Below, one piece after another: positions 16,988-25,418 of a DNA stretch of 31,220 bases (position 1 is its first letter; each line of letters begins with the position of its first letter). The translations under genes and the position numbers were made by a program. Below the pieces are notes generated by a model. That model was not told the origin of the DNA, searched no databases, and saw nothing but the letters and a program-made list of their open reading frames with translations. This stretch comes from Hungatella sp. UBA5385 (lineage in GTDB: Bacteria > Bacillota > Clostridia > Lachnospirales > Lachnospiraceae), in the NCBI GenBank assembly GCA_002409995.1, contig DHOR01000055.1:93678-124897 (forward strand). The letters are read 5' to 3'.

Positions 16988-18540
16988 GATAGAACCTCCT
17001 GATTGAAATTTTCTCTTACTTTGTCATCTAAATCGAATTTTGTAGCCAGGGACATGATTCGTTCCTGAGTGGCCTCGTCACCCTCTACCACGCCGGTAAT
17101 GTGACCATTGCACATAACGACAATTCGATCGGACATACCAATTAGTTCCGGCATCTCAGAAGTTATCATGATAATTGATTTCCCCTGCTTTACAAGGTCA
17201 ATCATGATCTGATAAATCTCATACTTGGTACCTACGTCAATACCTCTGGTCGGCTCATCCATTATCAGAATATCCGGATTATTAGCCAGCCATCTGGCAA
17301 TAACTACCTTCTGCTGATTACCGCCTGATAATGACTGAATGAGCGTCTTATCACTTGGTGTTTTAATACTTAGTTTTGCAATGCTGTCTTTTACAACCTG
17401 GGCTACTATCTTGCTGTTAATCACTCCGTTTTTTGTATACTGGCGATAGGATGCCATGGCTGTATTATCAGCAACATTTAAGCATCCGAAGATTCCCGTC
17501 CCACGTCTGTCCTCTGTAATCATACCGACAGAGTCATTAATTGCATCCTGAGGCCTGCGAACAGTCACCTTTCTCCCAAGAACCTCAATCTCTCCGCTGG
17601 CAATCCCGCGCATACCAAAAATTGCTTCCATAAGTTCAGTCCTCTGGGCGCCAACCAGACCTCCAAATCCCAGAATCTCACCTTTTTTAAGTTCAAAAGA
17701 ACAGTTCTGGAAGGAGCGTTTATGAATGCTGCTTAAATTACTTACCTTTAATACCGTTTTATCTTCCCGGTGATCTTCCCTGGGCGGATAAACATTGGTC
17801 AGTTCACGGCCAACCATCTGTTTTACAATTTCGCCATCAGTTATATCCTTTACTTCCCAGGAACCAATATATGTACCGTCCCGAAGAATGGTAATATCGT
17901 CTGCGATCTGACGGATCTCAGCCATCTTATGGCTAATATATATGATAGAAACACCGCGGGCTTTTAATTCCCGGACAATACGAAACAGCGCTTCTACCTC
18001 ATTATCAGTCAGTGAGGATGTCGGTTCATCAAGTATAACAAGTCTTGCATTCTGACTGACTGCTTTGGCAATCTCAACTGACTGCATCTGTCCTATTGAT
18101 AATGTTCCCAGTCTTGCCCTGGGATTAAAATTCATCTTAACATCTTTTAACCATTTTTCAGCTTCCGAATTCATAGTTCTGTGATCAACTATTTTCAGAG
18201 GCCCAAATTTCTTAATAGGATATCTCCCAAGATACATATTCTCTGCAATGGAACGCGCCATGACCGGCTGCAATTCCTGATGCACCATGGCAACTCCTTT
18301 TTGAAGGGCATCATCAGGATTTGAAATACTCATCTTCTTCCCGTCAATGAAGATCTCTCCCTCATCCATTTTGTAAATGCCAAACAGGCACTTCATAAGG
18401 GTAGATTTACCCGCTCCGTTCTCACCCATGAGAGCGTGAACCGTTCCGGGACGTACTTTTAAATTGATTTTATCGAGAGCTTTAACGCCGGGGAAGGATT
18501 TGCTGACCCCAGTCATTTCCAGTCTGTACTGCTCTGCCAT
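16984..18540 (-). CDS. mglA: Galactose/methyl-galactoside ABC transporter ATP-binding protein MglA
   Basis: Tandem ATPase of the CUT2 sugar importer, 518 residues with two nucleotide-binding domains. The first has Walker A GENGAGKST, signature LSIGQMQSVEIAKA and Walker B LVILDEPTSSL. The second has the degenerate Walker A region GFGGLVGAQRTELMEAIFG usual for this family, signature LSGGNQQKVVIARWL and Walker B ILIMDEPTRGIDVG. The ATG has AAAGGAG upstream. It follows mglB after 91 nt containing a terminator-like stem and overlaps mglC by 4 nt. Ribose or xylose importers share this architecture; the galactose assignment rests on the adjacent binding protein. Confidence 0.95.
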   Translation of the reverse strand: MAEQYRLEMTGVSKSFPGVKALDKINLKVRPGTVHALMGENGAGKSTLMKCLFGIYKMDEGEIFIDGKKMSISNPDDALQKGVAMVHQELQPVMARSIAENMYLGRYPIKKFGPLKIVDHRTMNSEAEKWLKDVKMNFNPRARLGTLSIGQMQSVEIAKAVSQNARLVILDEPTSSLTDNEVEALFRIVRELKARGVSIIYISHKMAEIRQIADDITILRDGTYIGSWEVKDITDGEIVKQMVGRELTNVYPPREDHREDKTVLKVSNLSSIHKRSFQNCSFELKKGEILGFGGLVGAQRTELMEAIFGMRGIASGEIEVLGRKVTVRRPQDAINDSVGMITEDRRGTGIFGCLNVADNTAMASYRQYTKNGVINSKIVAQVVKDSIAKLSIKTPSDKTLIQSLSGGNQQKVVIARWLANNPDILIMDEPTRGIDVGTKYEIYQIMIDLVKQGKSIIMITSEMPELIGMSDRIVVMCNGHITGVVEGDEATQERIMSLATKFDLDDKVRENFNQEVLS

Positions 18541-18587
18541 CCCGTTTCTCCTTTCAAATGACTATTTTTACGGATATCTTTAAAAAT

Positions 18588-18611
18588 CGGGTGTGCCTGC
18601 TGACACACCCG
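18588..18611 (-). terminator. Leaky terminator between mglB and mglA
   Basis: On the minus strand CGGGTGTG pairs perfectly with CACACCCG around an 8-nt loop and is followed by ATTTTTAAAG. It begins just after the mglB stop. A partial terminator here would keep mglB expression above mglAC, as is known for mgl-type operons. Confidence 0.75.
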
Positions 18612-18631
18612 GTTTTAACGGCTGCTGGAAA

Positions 18632-19768
18632 TTATTTTAATTTATCAAGAATTTCCTGAGCATTGGCCTTTGTAACTTTACTATAGTCTACCATGATTAC
18701 ATTATCAACAGGCTTGCCTGTTAAGTAATTAACTGCCATATCAGCTGCTGTCTTAGCCTGTGAGAAATGATCGTTAAATACAGTACCGGTCTGCTTGTCA
18801 GCGAGAACGTTCTCAACTGCTTCTGTCAGAGCATCAACACCTACTAAGTAGATATCTTTATTAACTGTACGGCCTGCGCCTTCGATTGCCTGTAATGCAC
18901 CAAGTGCCATGGCATCGTTGTTACAGAAGATAACTTCGATCTGATCGCCATACTGTGTTAAAGCATCCTGTGCAATCTGCTGAGCTTTTGCCTGATCCCA
19001 GTCACCACGCTGCATTAACAGTTCTTTTACTTCAACGCCTGCATCTGTAAGAGCCTTAATGGAGAACTCTGTTCTGTACTGGGCATCTACGTTCTCAGGG
19101 TCACCCTGGATCATGATGTAGGAAACAACACCGTCGCCATTGATATCACCCTTGTCTGGGGTTTCAAGAATTTCTTCACCCTGATAGGTACCGGACTGTC
19201 TTGCGTCACAGCCTACATATGTAGCATTGATTCCTTCGCTTTTCCATCTCTCTTCTTCTTCCACATCCGGCTCACGGTTAATGAAAACTACCGGAATACC
19301 TGCTTCATGACACATATCTGTGATCTCTGAAGCTGAAGAAGCCTGAACAAGGTTTAAAATTAACACGTCATACTTCTGAGTAATAAAGTTCTGAATCTGG
19401 TTGGTCTGCTCTGCCTGATCGCCTTTACCATCCTGAATAACAACATTCTCTTTCTTAATACCGATCTCTTCGGTTAAATAACGCTGAAGCTCGTTTCTGT
19501 AAAGAGTCATGAAGTTATCATCGAATTTGTAAATGGAGATACCAACCTTCTTATCTGCTAAGTCTCCGCCTGCTGCCTCTTTGACTGCCTCTGCTGTAGT
19601 CTCTGCTGCTTTTGTTTCTGGTGCTGCTGTTGTTTCTGCAGGTGCCGCTGTTGTTGTTTCTGCAGGTGCTGCTGTTGTTGTGTCAGCTGTTTGGGAACTA
19701 CAGCCTGCCATAGATAATACCATTGCTGATACAAGACCTACTGCTAATGCTTTGTTGAGTAATCTCAT
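18632..19768 (-). CDS. mglB: Galactose/glucose-binding lipoprotein MglB
   Basis: Sugar-binding lipoprotein of the importer, 378 residues. A signal sequence ends in the lipobox MAGC (Cys23), followed by a low-complexity linker (about residues 24-65) built from TTTAAPAE repeats that acts as a tether to the membrane. The binding domain shows DDNFMTLYRNEL, FINREPD, QSGTYQGEEIL, the calcium-binding loop DKGDINGDGVVSY, CNNDAMALGALQAIEGAG and VGVDALTEAVE, all typical of galactose-binding proteins. A GGGAGG site precedes the ATG. It is first in mglBAC; upstream are a large dyad and a candidate promoter. Confidence 0.95.
   Translation of the reverse strand: MRLLNKALAVGLVSAMVLSMAGCSSQTADTTTAAPAETTTAAPAETTAAPETKAAETTAEAVKEAAGGDLADKKVGISIYKFDDNFMTLYRNELQRYLTEEIGIKKENVVIQDGKGDQAEQTNQIQNFITQKYDVLILNLVQASSASEITDMCHEAGIPVVFINREPDVEEEERWKSEGINATYVGCDARQSGTYQGEEILETPDKGDINGDGVVSYIMIQGDPENVDAQYRTEFSIKALTDAGVEVKELLMQRGDWDQAKAQQIAQDALTQYGDQIEVIFCNNDAMALGALQAIEGAGRTVNKDIYLVGVDALTEAVENVLADKQTGTVFNDHFSQAKTAADMAVNYLTGKPVDNVIMVDYSKVTKANAQEILDKLK
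19613..19681 (-). repeat. 24-nt tandem repeats encoding the MglB linker
   Basis: Two consecutive copies of a 24-nt unit encode TTTAAPAE, followed by a partial third copy (TTAAPET). The unit lies between the lipobox and the sugar-binding domain. Such repeats are prone to slippage and would change only the tether length. Confidence 0.75.
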
Positions 19769-19792
19769 TTTAAATCCTCCCTCTTAAAATTT

Positions 19793-19837
19793 AATGTGGT
19801 TGCCGGTTAGTTATTATTCCCAACCGACAACCACATT
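19793..19837 (-). promoter_or_regulatory. 16-bp dyad upstream of mglB (operator or leader hairpin)
   Basis: Arms at 19793-19808 and 19822-19837 are complementary over 16 positions with one G-U pair in the minus-strand RNA, around a 13-nt loop. A TATAAT (19835-19840) overlaps the upstream arm, which would make this a DNA operator at the transcription start; a second TATAAT-like box at 19907-19912 would instead place the whole stem in a 5' leader. Neither box has a good -35, as expected for an activated sugar promoter. Confidence 0.6.
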
Positions 19838-19959
19838 ATATAATTCTTTTGTGCATATTTCTATACGTTTTTTTTCGCTCTTGTATGGAATTTCTTGGAT
19901 TTTCTAATTATATTAATCGATTCACTATATTCTTGCACCTTATGCACAACAAAAACCGT

Positions 19960-20982
19960 TTATTGCGCAGTCACAGCAATCTGACTGGTTTCATAATACT
20001 TTTCCCGGTCTAATTGCACAATATCATGTACATTCAGTCCCATTGCCTCTGCTGCGGCTATATCGAAGATTACTTTTGCGTATTCAGCTCTGTCACATTG
20101 AACAGTTCCAAACAGCCTGCCGCTTCTCACACCTTCCAGTCCCTGGGGCGTTCCATCTATGCCTACTATTTTAACAGGTCTTGTACTCTTGGCACGCTCC
20201 AAAGCATCTGCAGCCCCAAGTGCCATATCATCATTGTTGCTGATGACAAGCTCGATCTCATCGGGATACTCAGACAGCCATTGTTCCATCCATGCAGATG
20301 CCTGGCTTCTCTCCCAGTTGGCAATTCCGCCTGTGATCTTCTCCAGAGGAACTCCGCCATCCTTAAGTGTCTGGATGGACCACTCTGTACGAATGAGAGA
20401 GTCCTGATGACTGTATTCTCCTTCCAAAAGCACATAACTGACCTTGCCATCTTCATTTAAATCCAATACAGAAGGGTCATTTTTATAAGCATCCACCAGA
20501 AGATTCCCCTGTAAAAAAGCAGACTCCTTTGCACTTTCTCCTATATAATACAGTTTTTCCCAACGGCGCATATCCTCTTCCACAGGCTCTCTGTTAAAGA
20601 ATATAATGGGCATATCCGCATCCATTGCCTTATTGATTACATAGGAGGCTGCAGACCGGTCCACCATATTTACACAGATGGCATCATAATCCAGGGATAT
20701 AAAACGGTCCACCTGGCTGTTCTGTGTGTTTTGGTTGCCTTTTGCATCAACCATTTCAAGAATCACCTTAATACCAGTGTCTCTTTCATAAGCCTTTGCC
20801 TGTTCTTCTAAATTTCCCCGCAGGCTGTTAATAAAGGAATCATCTCCCCTGTAAAGAGTCACACCAATACGGAGGGATTTTTTCTCCTCCTTTTTGTCAT
20901 TATTGTTATAATGGGAAATACCAAAAGTCAGAAGTGCCACAAACACAGCCGCTAATGCAAGCCATATAAACCTTTTCTTCAT
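19960..20982 (-). CDS. Membrane-anchored MglB-like sugar-binding protein (putative sensor)
   Basis: A 340-residue protein with an N-terminal hydrophobic segment (about residues 5-22) but no lipobox Cys, so it is probably held in the membrane by an uncleaved anchor or secreted. The rest is a sugar-binding fold related to MglB: LRIGVTLYRGDDSFINSL, IIFFNREPVEEDMRRWE, DLNEDGKVSYVLLEGE (calcium-loop-like), SNNDDMALGAADALE and KIVGIDGTPQGLEGV. A GGAGGGAGGAG site precedes the ATG, 17 nt after the stop of another binding-protein gene. It lies at the end of the YesN-YesM operon and just before mglBAC, suggesting it reports sugar to the kinase. Feeding the importer is an alternative. Confidence 0.85.
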   Translation of the reverse strand: MKKRFIWLALAAVFVALLTFGISHYNNNDKKEEKKSLRIGVTLYRGDDSFINSLRGNLEEQAKAYERDTGIKVILEMVDAKGNQNTQNSQVDRFISLDYDAICVNMVDRSAASYVINKAMDADMPIIFFNREPVEEDMRRWEKLYYIGESAKESAFLQGNLLVDAYKNDPSVLDLNEDGKVSYVLLEGEYSHQDSLIRTEWSIQTLKDGGVPLEKITGGIANWERSQASAWMEQWLSEYPDEIELVISNNDDMALGAADALERAKSTRPVKIVGIDGTPQGLEGVRSGRLFGTVQCDRAEYAKVIFDIAAAEAMGLNVHDIVQLDREKYYETSQIAVTAQ

Positions 20983-20999
20983 TATACGCTCCTCCCTCC

Positions 21000-21974
21000 T
21001 CAGTCAATAGGATATAATATCTTCTCAAATCTGCTTTTTCTTATATCCTCTTTCTCTATATAGTAGGAATCCAGAACAATCTGTTCCCTCCCGGTATCGC
21101 TGTTAATCACTTCAACTGCTTTTTCAATACAGAGATAACCGGAATCAAACTGATTGCTTGTTACAACTCCACGGATAATACCCCGATCCATCTGGTTTAA
21201 GATTTTGGTTGTACTTCCCACACCGTACAGTCCGGAAATATGTTTTCTATAAACCTGACTTCCTGCAAGAATATCAGCCGTTTCATTGAGACTTACCACA
21301 TCAAGGGCTGCAATAATCGCCTCCTTGTCCCCTGGATATACAGTACCTTCTATGATCTGACGAAAGCTATCCTCTGTGTTACGTTCATATAGCTCTGCCA
21401 TAAATCCTGCTTTTATTAGAACATCTATAATTCCATTATAAACATCTGTATTTTCCCCATAATTTAATGACTGGCAAAACAGCCATACAGGAGTGTCCGG
21501 GCTGTTCTCAGCAATGATCGCCTCCCCCAGCTTTTTCCCTGCCTCCTCGTAATCCATGGATATTCCCGCTTTTACGTGTTCATTGGGGAACATATTGCCT
21601 GCAATGATCAGGGGACTGTTTACCACCATGGAATCTAGTATTTTCGCACATTCCACAGGGTTTGCAGGAACCAGAACAATAGCTTTTGTGCCGTCATCAA
21701 TCTCTCTTTTTACAAGCTCCATCTGCTGAATCGCATCTCCCTGCTCATATAGAGTGATAAAGCTGACATCTACACTGTATTCCAGCGCCGCCTTATCAAT
21801 TCCCTTTCTGAAATTCAAATAAAAGTCATCGGAAGTATCTCCAATAATAACTGAAACGGGATAAATCTCTGTCTTTTTTTCCTTGATGATTATATCTGTA
21901 GAAGAAAGAAGAAAAAGAAGGATTAAAAAGCCTCCAAACAGAGTCCATATGATTTTTTCTTTGTTGGATATCAT
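21000..21974 (-). CDS. Membrane-anchored periplasmic-binding-protein-like domain protein (putative co-sensor)
   Basis: A 324-residue protein with an N-terminal membrane anchor (about residues 7-27, WTLFGGFLILLFLLSS) and no lipobox. The remaining part matches the ribose/xylose-type sugar-binding fold (Peripla_BP_4): VSVIIGDTSDDFYLNFRKGI, AIVLVPANPVECAKIL, GISMDYEEAGKKLGEAI, IIAALDVVSLNETADIL and GVVTSNQFDSGYLCIEKAVE. It lacks the MglB calcium loop. Its ATG overlaps the histidine kinase stop by 4 nt (ATGA), so the two products are likely made in fixed ratio. This resembles the XylFII-LytS arrangement, in which a tethered binding protein senses xylose for a kinase. Confidence 0.85.
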   Translation of the reverse strand: MISNKEKIIWTLFGGFLILLFLLSSTDIIIKEKKTEIYPVSVIIGDTSDDFYLNFRKGIDKAALEYSVDVSFITLYEQGDAIQQMELVKREIDDGTKAIVLVPANPVECAKILDSMVVNSPLIIAGNMFPNEHVKAGISMDYEEAGKKLGEAIIAENSPDTPVWLFCQSLNYGENTDVYNGIIDVLIKAGFMAELYERNTEDSFRQIIEGTVYPGDKEAIIAALDVVSLNETADILAGSQVYRKHISGLYGVGSTTKILNQMDRGIIRGVVTSNQFDSGYLCIEKAVEVINSDTGREQIVLDSYYIEKEDIRKSRFEKILYPID

Positions 21975-23761
21975 GCTTTTCCCCTTTCTTCAATTTCTTC
22001 ATAAGGAATAGCCGGAAGGTGCATTAAAACCTCCGTTCCCACATCAGGCTCCGAATCTATGGAAAGACCATATTTCTCTCCAAAATACAGCTTAATTCTC
22101 TCATTGACGTTTTTCACTCCGATGCCGGAACCTCTGCTGGAGGTAACATGAACAGAGTCTGAGAAAAGGCTTTCCACCTGCTCCGGTCTCATGCCAAACC
22201 CATTGTCTTTTACAGAGAAGAACAGGTTATCCTCCTCCCGCCATACCTTCAGTGTGATTTCACCGTCACCATCCATGAATTCCATGCCATGATAAATGGC
22301 ATTTTCCACTAGGGGCTGAAGCATCAGCTTTAGGCAGGCATAATTCATGCAGCCCTCTTCCACATCAATGTAATAGGAGAATTTATTTTTAAATCTCATA
22401 TGCTGGATCATTAAGTAGCTGCGGACATGTTCTATCTCATCCTTTACAGTGATAATGCTCTTACCCTTGCTTAAGCTGATACGGAAGAATCTGGCAAGAG
22501 CTGTCACCACCTTTACTGCCTCTGTTTTCTGCTCATTTTCTATCATCCACACGATAATATCCAAAGTATTATAGAGGAAATGAGGGTTGATCTGAGACTG
22601 GAGAGTGTCAAACTCCTGTTTTCTCTTTGCCTCATGCTCTGTAACAATATCATCCATCAGAAGCCTGATCTGCCTTGCCATGTTGCTAATGGAATTGCCA
22701 AGATTTTGGATTTCATAGGAACCTCCCATATATACAGGTGTTTCTAAATCTCCTGCCTCCAGAATTCCTACAGATTTTTCCAGCTCCTTAATGGGATTGG
22801 TAATACGGGAGGAAATATAGGAGTTAATCAGTGCCAGAATAAACAGGATCAGGGTGATAATGAATACAATAAACAATCTGGTCTTGATGGTGTTTAGGGA
22901 AACCACACTTTTAGGGGTTACACCAACCACCTTCCAGCCCGTATATCCGATGGATTTCACTGTAATAATCCGGTCTTTGGATAAAAATCTCTCCTGATGA
23001 GTTCCGTCCTTATATTCCGCTGCTGCCAGATTATTCTCCTGCATTCTCCCGGAATCAATCAGCTGTATCTTAGGATGGTATAAAATCTCACCATCATTGC
23101 TGATTAAGTAGACATAGCTGCCTTTTCCTGATGTGACTCCGTCAAATAGATGTTCAATGCTTGAAAAGCTTAAATCCACCAGAAGCACTCCTTGCGCAGT
23201 GGAGGTTCCTTGTGTGACCTCAACTGCTCTTGACAGGGAGATTACCCAGCGATACAGGTTCTCATTATTGTCAAAAACATATTGGACATGAGGATTGGAG
23301 AAATGCTGATTCTCTGTTTTTACAAGAGCATTCATAAACCAGCTTTCTCCTGTTACATTAAGGTTTGTTTTAAGGCGGGCTGCCGGAACTGCCTCTAGCA
23401 GCTTCCCCTCCTGGGAAAACAGGGCAATATTATCCACATTATCCTTATTGTTATCATAGAGAAGCATGATTTCATTGTTAATGGACTCTGAATTTAGGTC
23501 AGCATTTTTTACCGCACCATAATAGAGGGAATCTGACAGCTTCATAACAGTTCGAAGATAAGATTCCACAGAACGGGCAACCTGATTGATCAGACTTTGA
23601 TTCTCCTCCTGTACAGTCTGTTCCACCTGGGAGGAGAGACGTTGGTACAGGGAAAAGGTGATTAAAAGGCTGGCAGCCAGGGCTGTTACCGTAAAATATA
23701 TAAAAATGGTATAACGTATGCTGGTATTGTGAAATATCCTGCTTTTTTTCTTTTTCTCCAT
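21971..23761 (-). CDS. YesM-type sensor histidine kinase
   Basis: Membrane sensor kinase of 596 residues in the LytS/YesM class. Membrane spans lie at about 18-38 and 295-315 with an extracellular Cache-like region between, then a HAMP linker (ITNPIKELEKS, 320-370), the phosphoacceptor His394 in QINPHFLYNTLD, and an HATPase domain with PLVENAIYHG, VKDNGFGM and GSGIGVKNVNERI. Its ATG abuts the stop codon of the response regulator gene with no gap; GGAG lies in the regulator's last codons. With the downstream 4-nt overlap this makes a tight regulator-kinase-binding protein unit likely to sense an external sugar. Confidence 0.95.
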   Translation of the reverse strand: MEKKKKSRIFHNTSIRYTIFIYFTVTALAASLLITFSLYQRLSSQVEQTVQEENQSLINQVARSVESYLRTVMKLSDSLYYGAVKNADLNSESINNEIMLLYDNNKDNVDNIALFSQEGKLLEAVPAARLKTNLNVTGESWFMNALVKTENQHFSNPHVQYVFDNNENLYRWVISLSRAVEVTQGTSTAQGVLLVDLSFSSIEHLFDGVTSGKGSYVYLISNDGEILYHPKIQLIDSGRMQENNLAAAEYKDGTHQERFLSKDRIITVKSIGYTGWKVVGVTPKSVVSLNTIKTRLFIVFIITLILFILALINSYISSRITNPIKELEKSVGILEAGDLETPVYMGGSYEIQNLGNSISNMARQIRLLMDDIVTEHEAKRKQEFDTLQSQINPHFLYNTLDIIVWMIENEQKTEAVKVVTALARFFRISLSKGKSIITVKDEIEHVRSYLMIQHMRFKNKFSYYIDVEEGCMNYACLKLMLQPLVENAIYHGMEFMDGDGEITLKVWREEDNLFFSVKDNGFGMRPEQVESLFSDSVHVTSSRGSGIGVKNVNERIKLYFGEKYGLSIDSEPDVGTEVLMHLPAIPYEEIEERGKA

Positions 23762-25381
23762 TTATCTGGCTCCACGGAATTTGGTCGGTGAAACACCGAA
23801 TTTCTTCTTAAATACATAGCTGAAATAATTCTGCTCCTGATACCCTACCTTTGCTGCGATTATATAAGTTTTATCATCTGTTTTATTAAGCAGCTCCACC
23901 GCTTTGTTTAAGCGGATATCTGTTAAATAGGCAATATATGCCTTTCCTGTTTCTTTTTTAAATATAGTTGAGAAATAGGCTGGGCTTAGATGCAGGTGGC
24001 GGCAGATCATTTCCACAGACAGATCAGGATTCTGGTAATTATCCTGAATGTACTGTTTTGCCTCCTGAATCACCTGTCTTGTGGTCATATCACGTTCCTG
24101 GTTAATGAACTGATTCAGCTTACAGGAAATTTTATACAGCCACTGTCCAAAGTCGTCCTTCTTCTGGGTTTTGTCAAAAAGCTCCATATAATCAAGATCA
24201 CCCCCCAGAACGTCTTCCATATTTAAATTATACTGCTGAACCATCTGAAGGAGGCTGTTAAGAATTGCAAACATATAAATCTGCTGCTGTCTGTAGTGAA
24301 CCTTGGCAGACTCCATCTTTTGGAGAATCTTATTCACTACACCTTCTATTTTCTCTTCCGGTCCAAATTTAATGGCTGAATTTAAATCCGCCTCATCCAG
24401 GCTGTCAAATTCCAGTTTACCGCTTCCTACAGGTTCCATATCGTTGATGTATATGGTGCTGCCGCTTCCTGCAATGGGCTTATATCCGAGAGCCACTAAA
24501 GCAGTCTGATAGGATCTTCTGATGTCTGATAAATCCTGGCAGCTCTGACCAATGCCGATGGTAACCGGAACCTCTAATATTCTCCGTGTTTCCTTACAGA
24601 TATCTCCCAGAACAGCAATAAATCCGGTGGTTGTATTGTCATCATCCAGTGCAGCAATGACCACCATATCAGCCTCTGAGGAAGACTGAAACAAGGTAAA
24701 ACGGCAGTAGTCCTCTATCTTCTCCTGTACAATCTGCATGACTGAAATAGGAATCAGTTCCTCTTCCTCATGGAGGGTAAGGGTTTTGCTTCTTGTCTCC
24801 CCTTTTTCCACATCTATAGCTGCTATAATCCATTTTCTTGCTCCTGCTATAGAAATATCGTATTCTTTTAATTTGGATTTTACAAATTCCTCCGGGAGAT
24901 TTTTGTGAACCAGATCATTGAAAAACTGCTCTTTTATAATCGGCAGACTTCTGCGATAATTCTCACGAAGATGGTTCACATTTCTCTTTTCTTCGATTTC
25001 CTTATCAAGATTTCTCTTGATTTTCTTTAATATTGAGGTTAATTCTTCTACATTGACAGGTTTTAATATATACTCTGTTACATTGAGTTTGATGGCTTTC
25101 TGCGCATATTCAAAATCATCATAGCCTGAGAAAATCACCACCTTCATGGAAGGATAGCGCTGTCTCACCTTTTCTGCCAGTGCAAGTCCGTCCATATAGG
25201 GCATGCGGATATCAGTGAGAACCACATCCGGCTCCAATACCTCTATTTTCTCCATAGCATCTTCCCCGTTTTCCGCATCTCCGATGACACGAAATCCGGC
25301 TGATTCCCATTCTATTTTCTTAATAATGCTTTTACGCACTTCCTCTTCATCATCCACCAATATGATGCTGTATAAATTCAT
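23762..25381 (-). CDS. YesN-type response regulator (receiver plus AraC DNA-binding domain)
   Basis: A 539-residue response regulator. The receiver domain (about 1-125) has the acidic pair Asp10-Asp11, phosphoacceptor Asp57 (LTDIRMPYMDG) and LKPVNVEEL with the conserved Lys. A middle domain of about 300 residues follows, then two AraC-type helix-turn-helix motifs at the C-terminus (about 440-539; VEMICRHLHLSPAYFSTIFK, IAAKVGYQEQNYFSYVFKK, GVSPTKFR). I start at MNLYSIILVDDE, with AAAAGGGG upstream; a 27-residue extension lacks homology and overlaps the end of cbiC's vicinity. It likely activates the adjacent sugar genes. Confidence 0.95.
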   Translation of the reverse strand: MNLYSIILVDDEEEVRKSIIKKIEWESAGFRVIGDAENGEDAMEKIEVLEPDVVLTDIRMPYMDGLALAEKVRQRYPSMKVVIFSGYDDFEYAQKAIKLNVTEYILKPVNVEELTSILKKIKRNLDKEIEEKRNVNHLRENYRRSLPIIKEQFFNDLVHKNLPEEFVKSKLKEYDISIAGARKWIIAAIDVEKGETRSKTLTLHEEEELIPISVMQIVQEKIEDYCRFTLFQSSSEADMVVIAALDDDNTTTGFIAVLGDICKETRRILEVPVTIGIGQSCQDLSDIRRSYQTALVALGYKPIAGSGSTIYINDMEPVGSGKLEFDSLDEADLNSAIKFGPEEKIEGVVNKILQKMESAKVHYRQQQIYMFAILNSLLQMVQQYNLNMEDVLGGDLDYMELFDKTQKKDDFGQWLYKISCKLNQFINQERDMTTRQVIQEAKQYIQDNYQNPDLSVEMICRHLHLSPAYFSTIFKKETGKAYIAYLTDIRLNKAVELLNKTDDKTYIIAAKVGYQEQNYFSYVFKKKFGVSPTKFRGAR

Positions 25382-25418
25382 GGCATAAGTCCCCTTTTTT
25401 ATCCGGCCTTTTCTGCTG

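Noticed and set aside
19841..19959. Possible catabolite-repression (cre) site upstream of mglB
   Set aside because: No sequence fits the WTGNAANCGNWNNCW pattern; the AAAACG stretch near 19866 lacks the required TG half.
20014..20460. Plus-strand frame of 148 codons inside the anchored MglB-like gene
   Set aside because: Antisense shadow of a gene with clear homology; Cys- and His-rich random-looking composition, no binding site.
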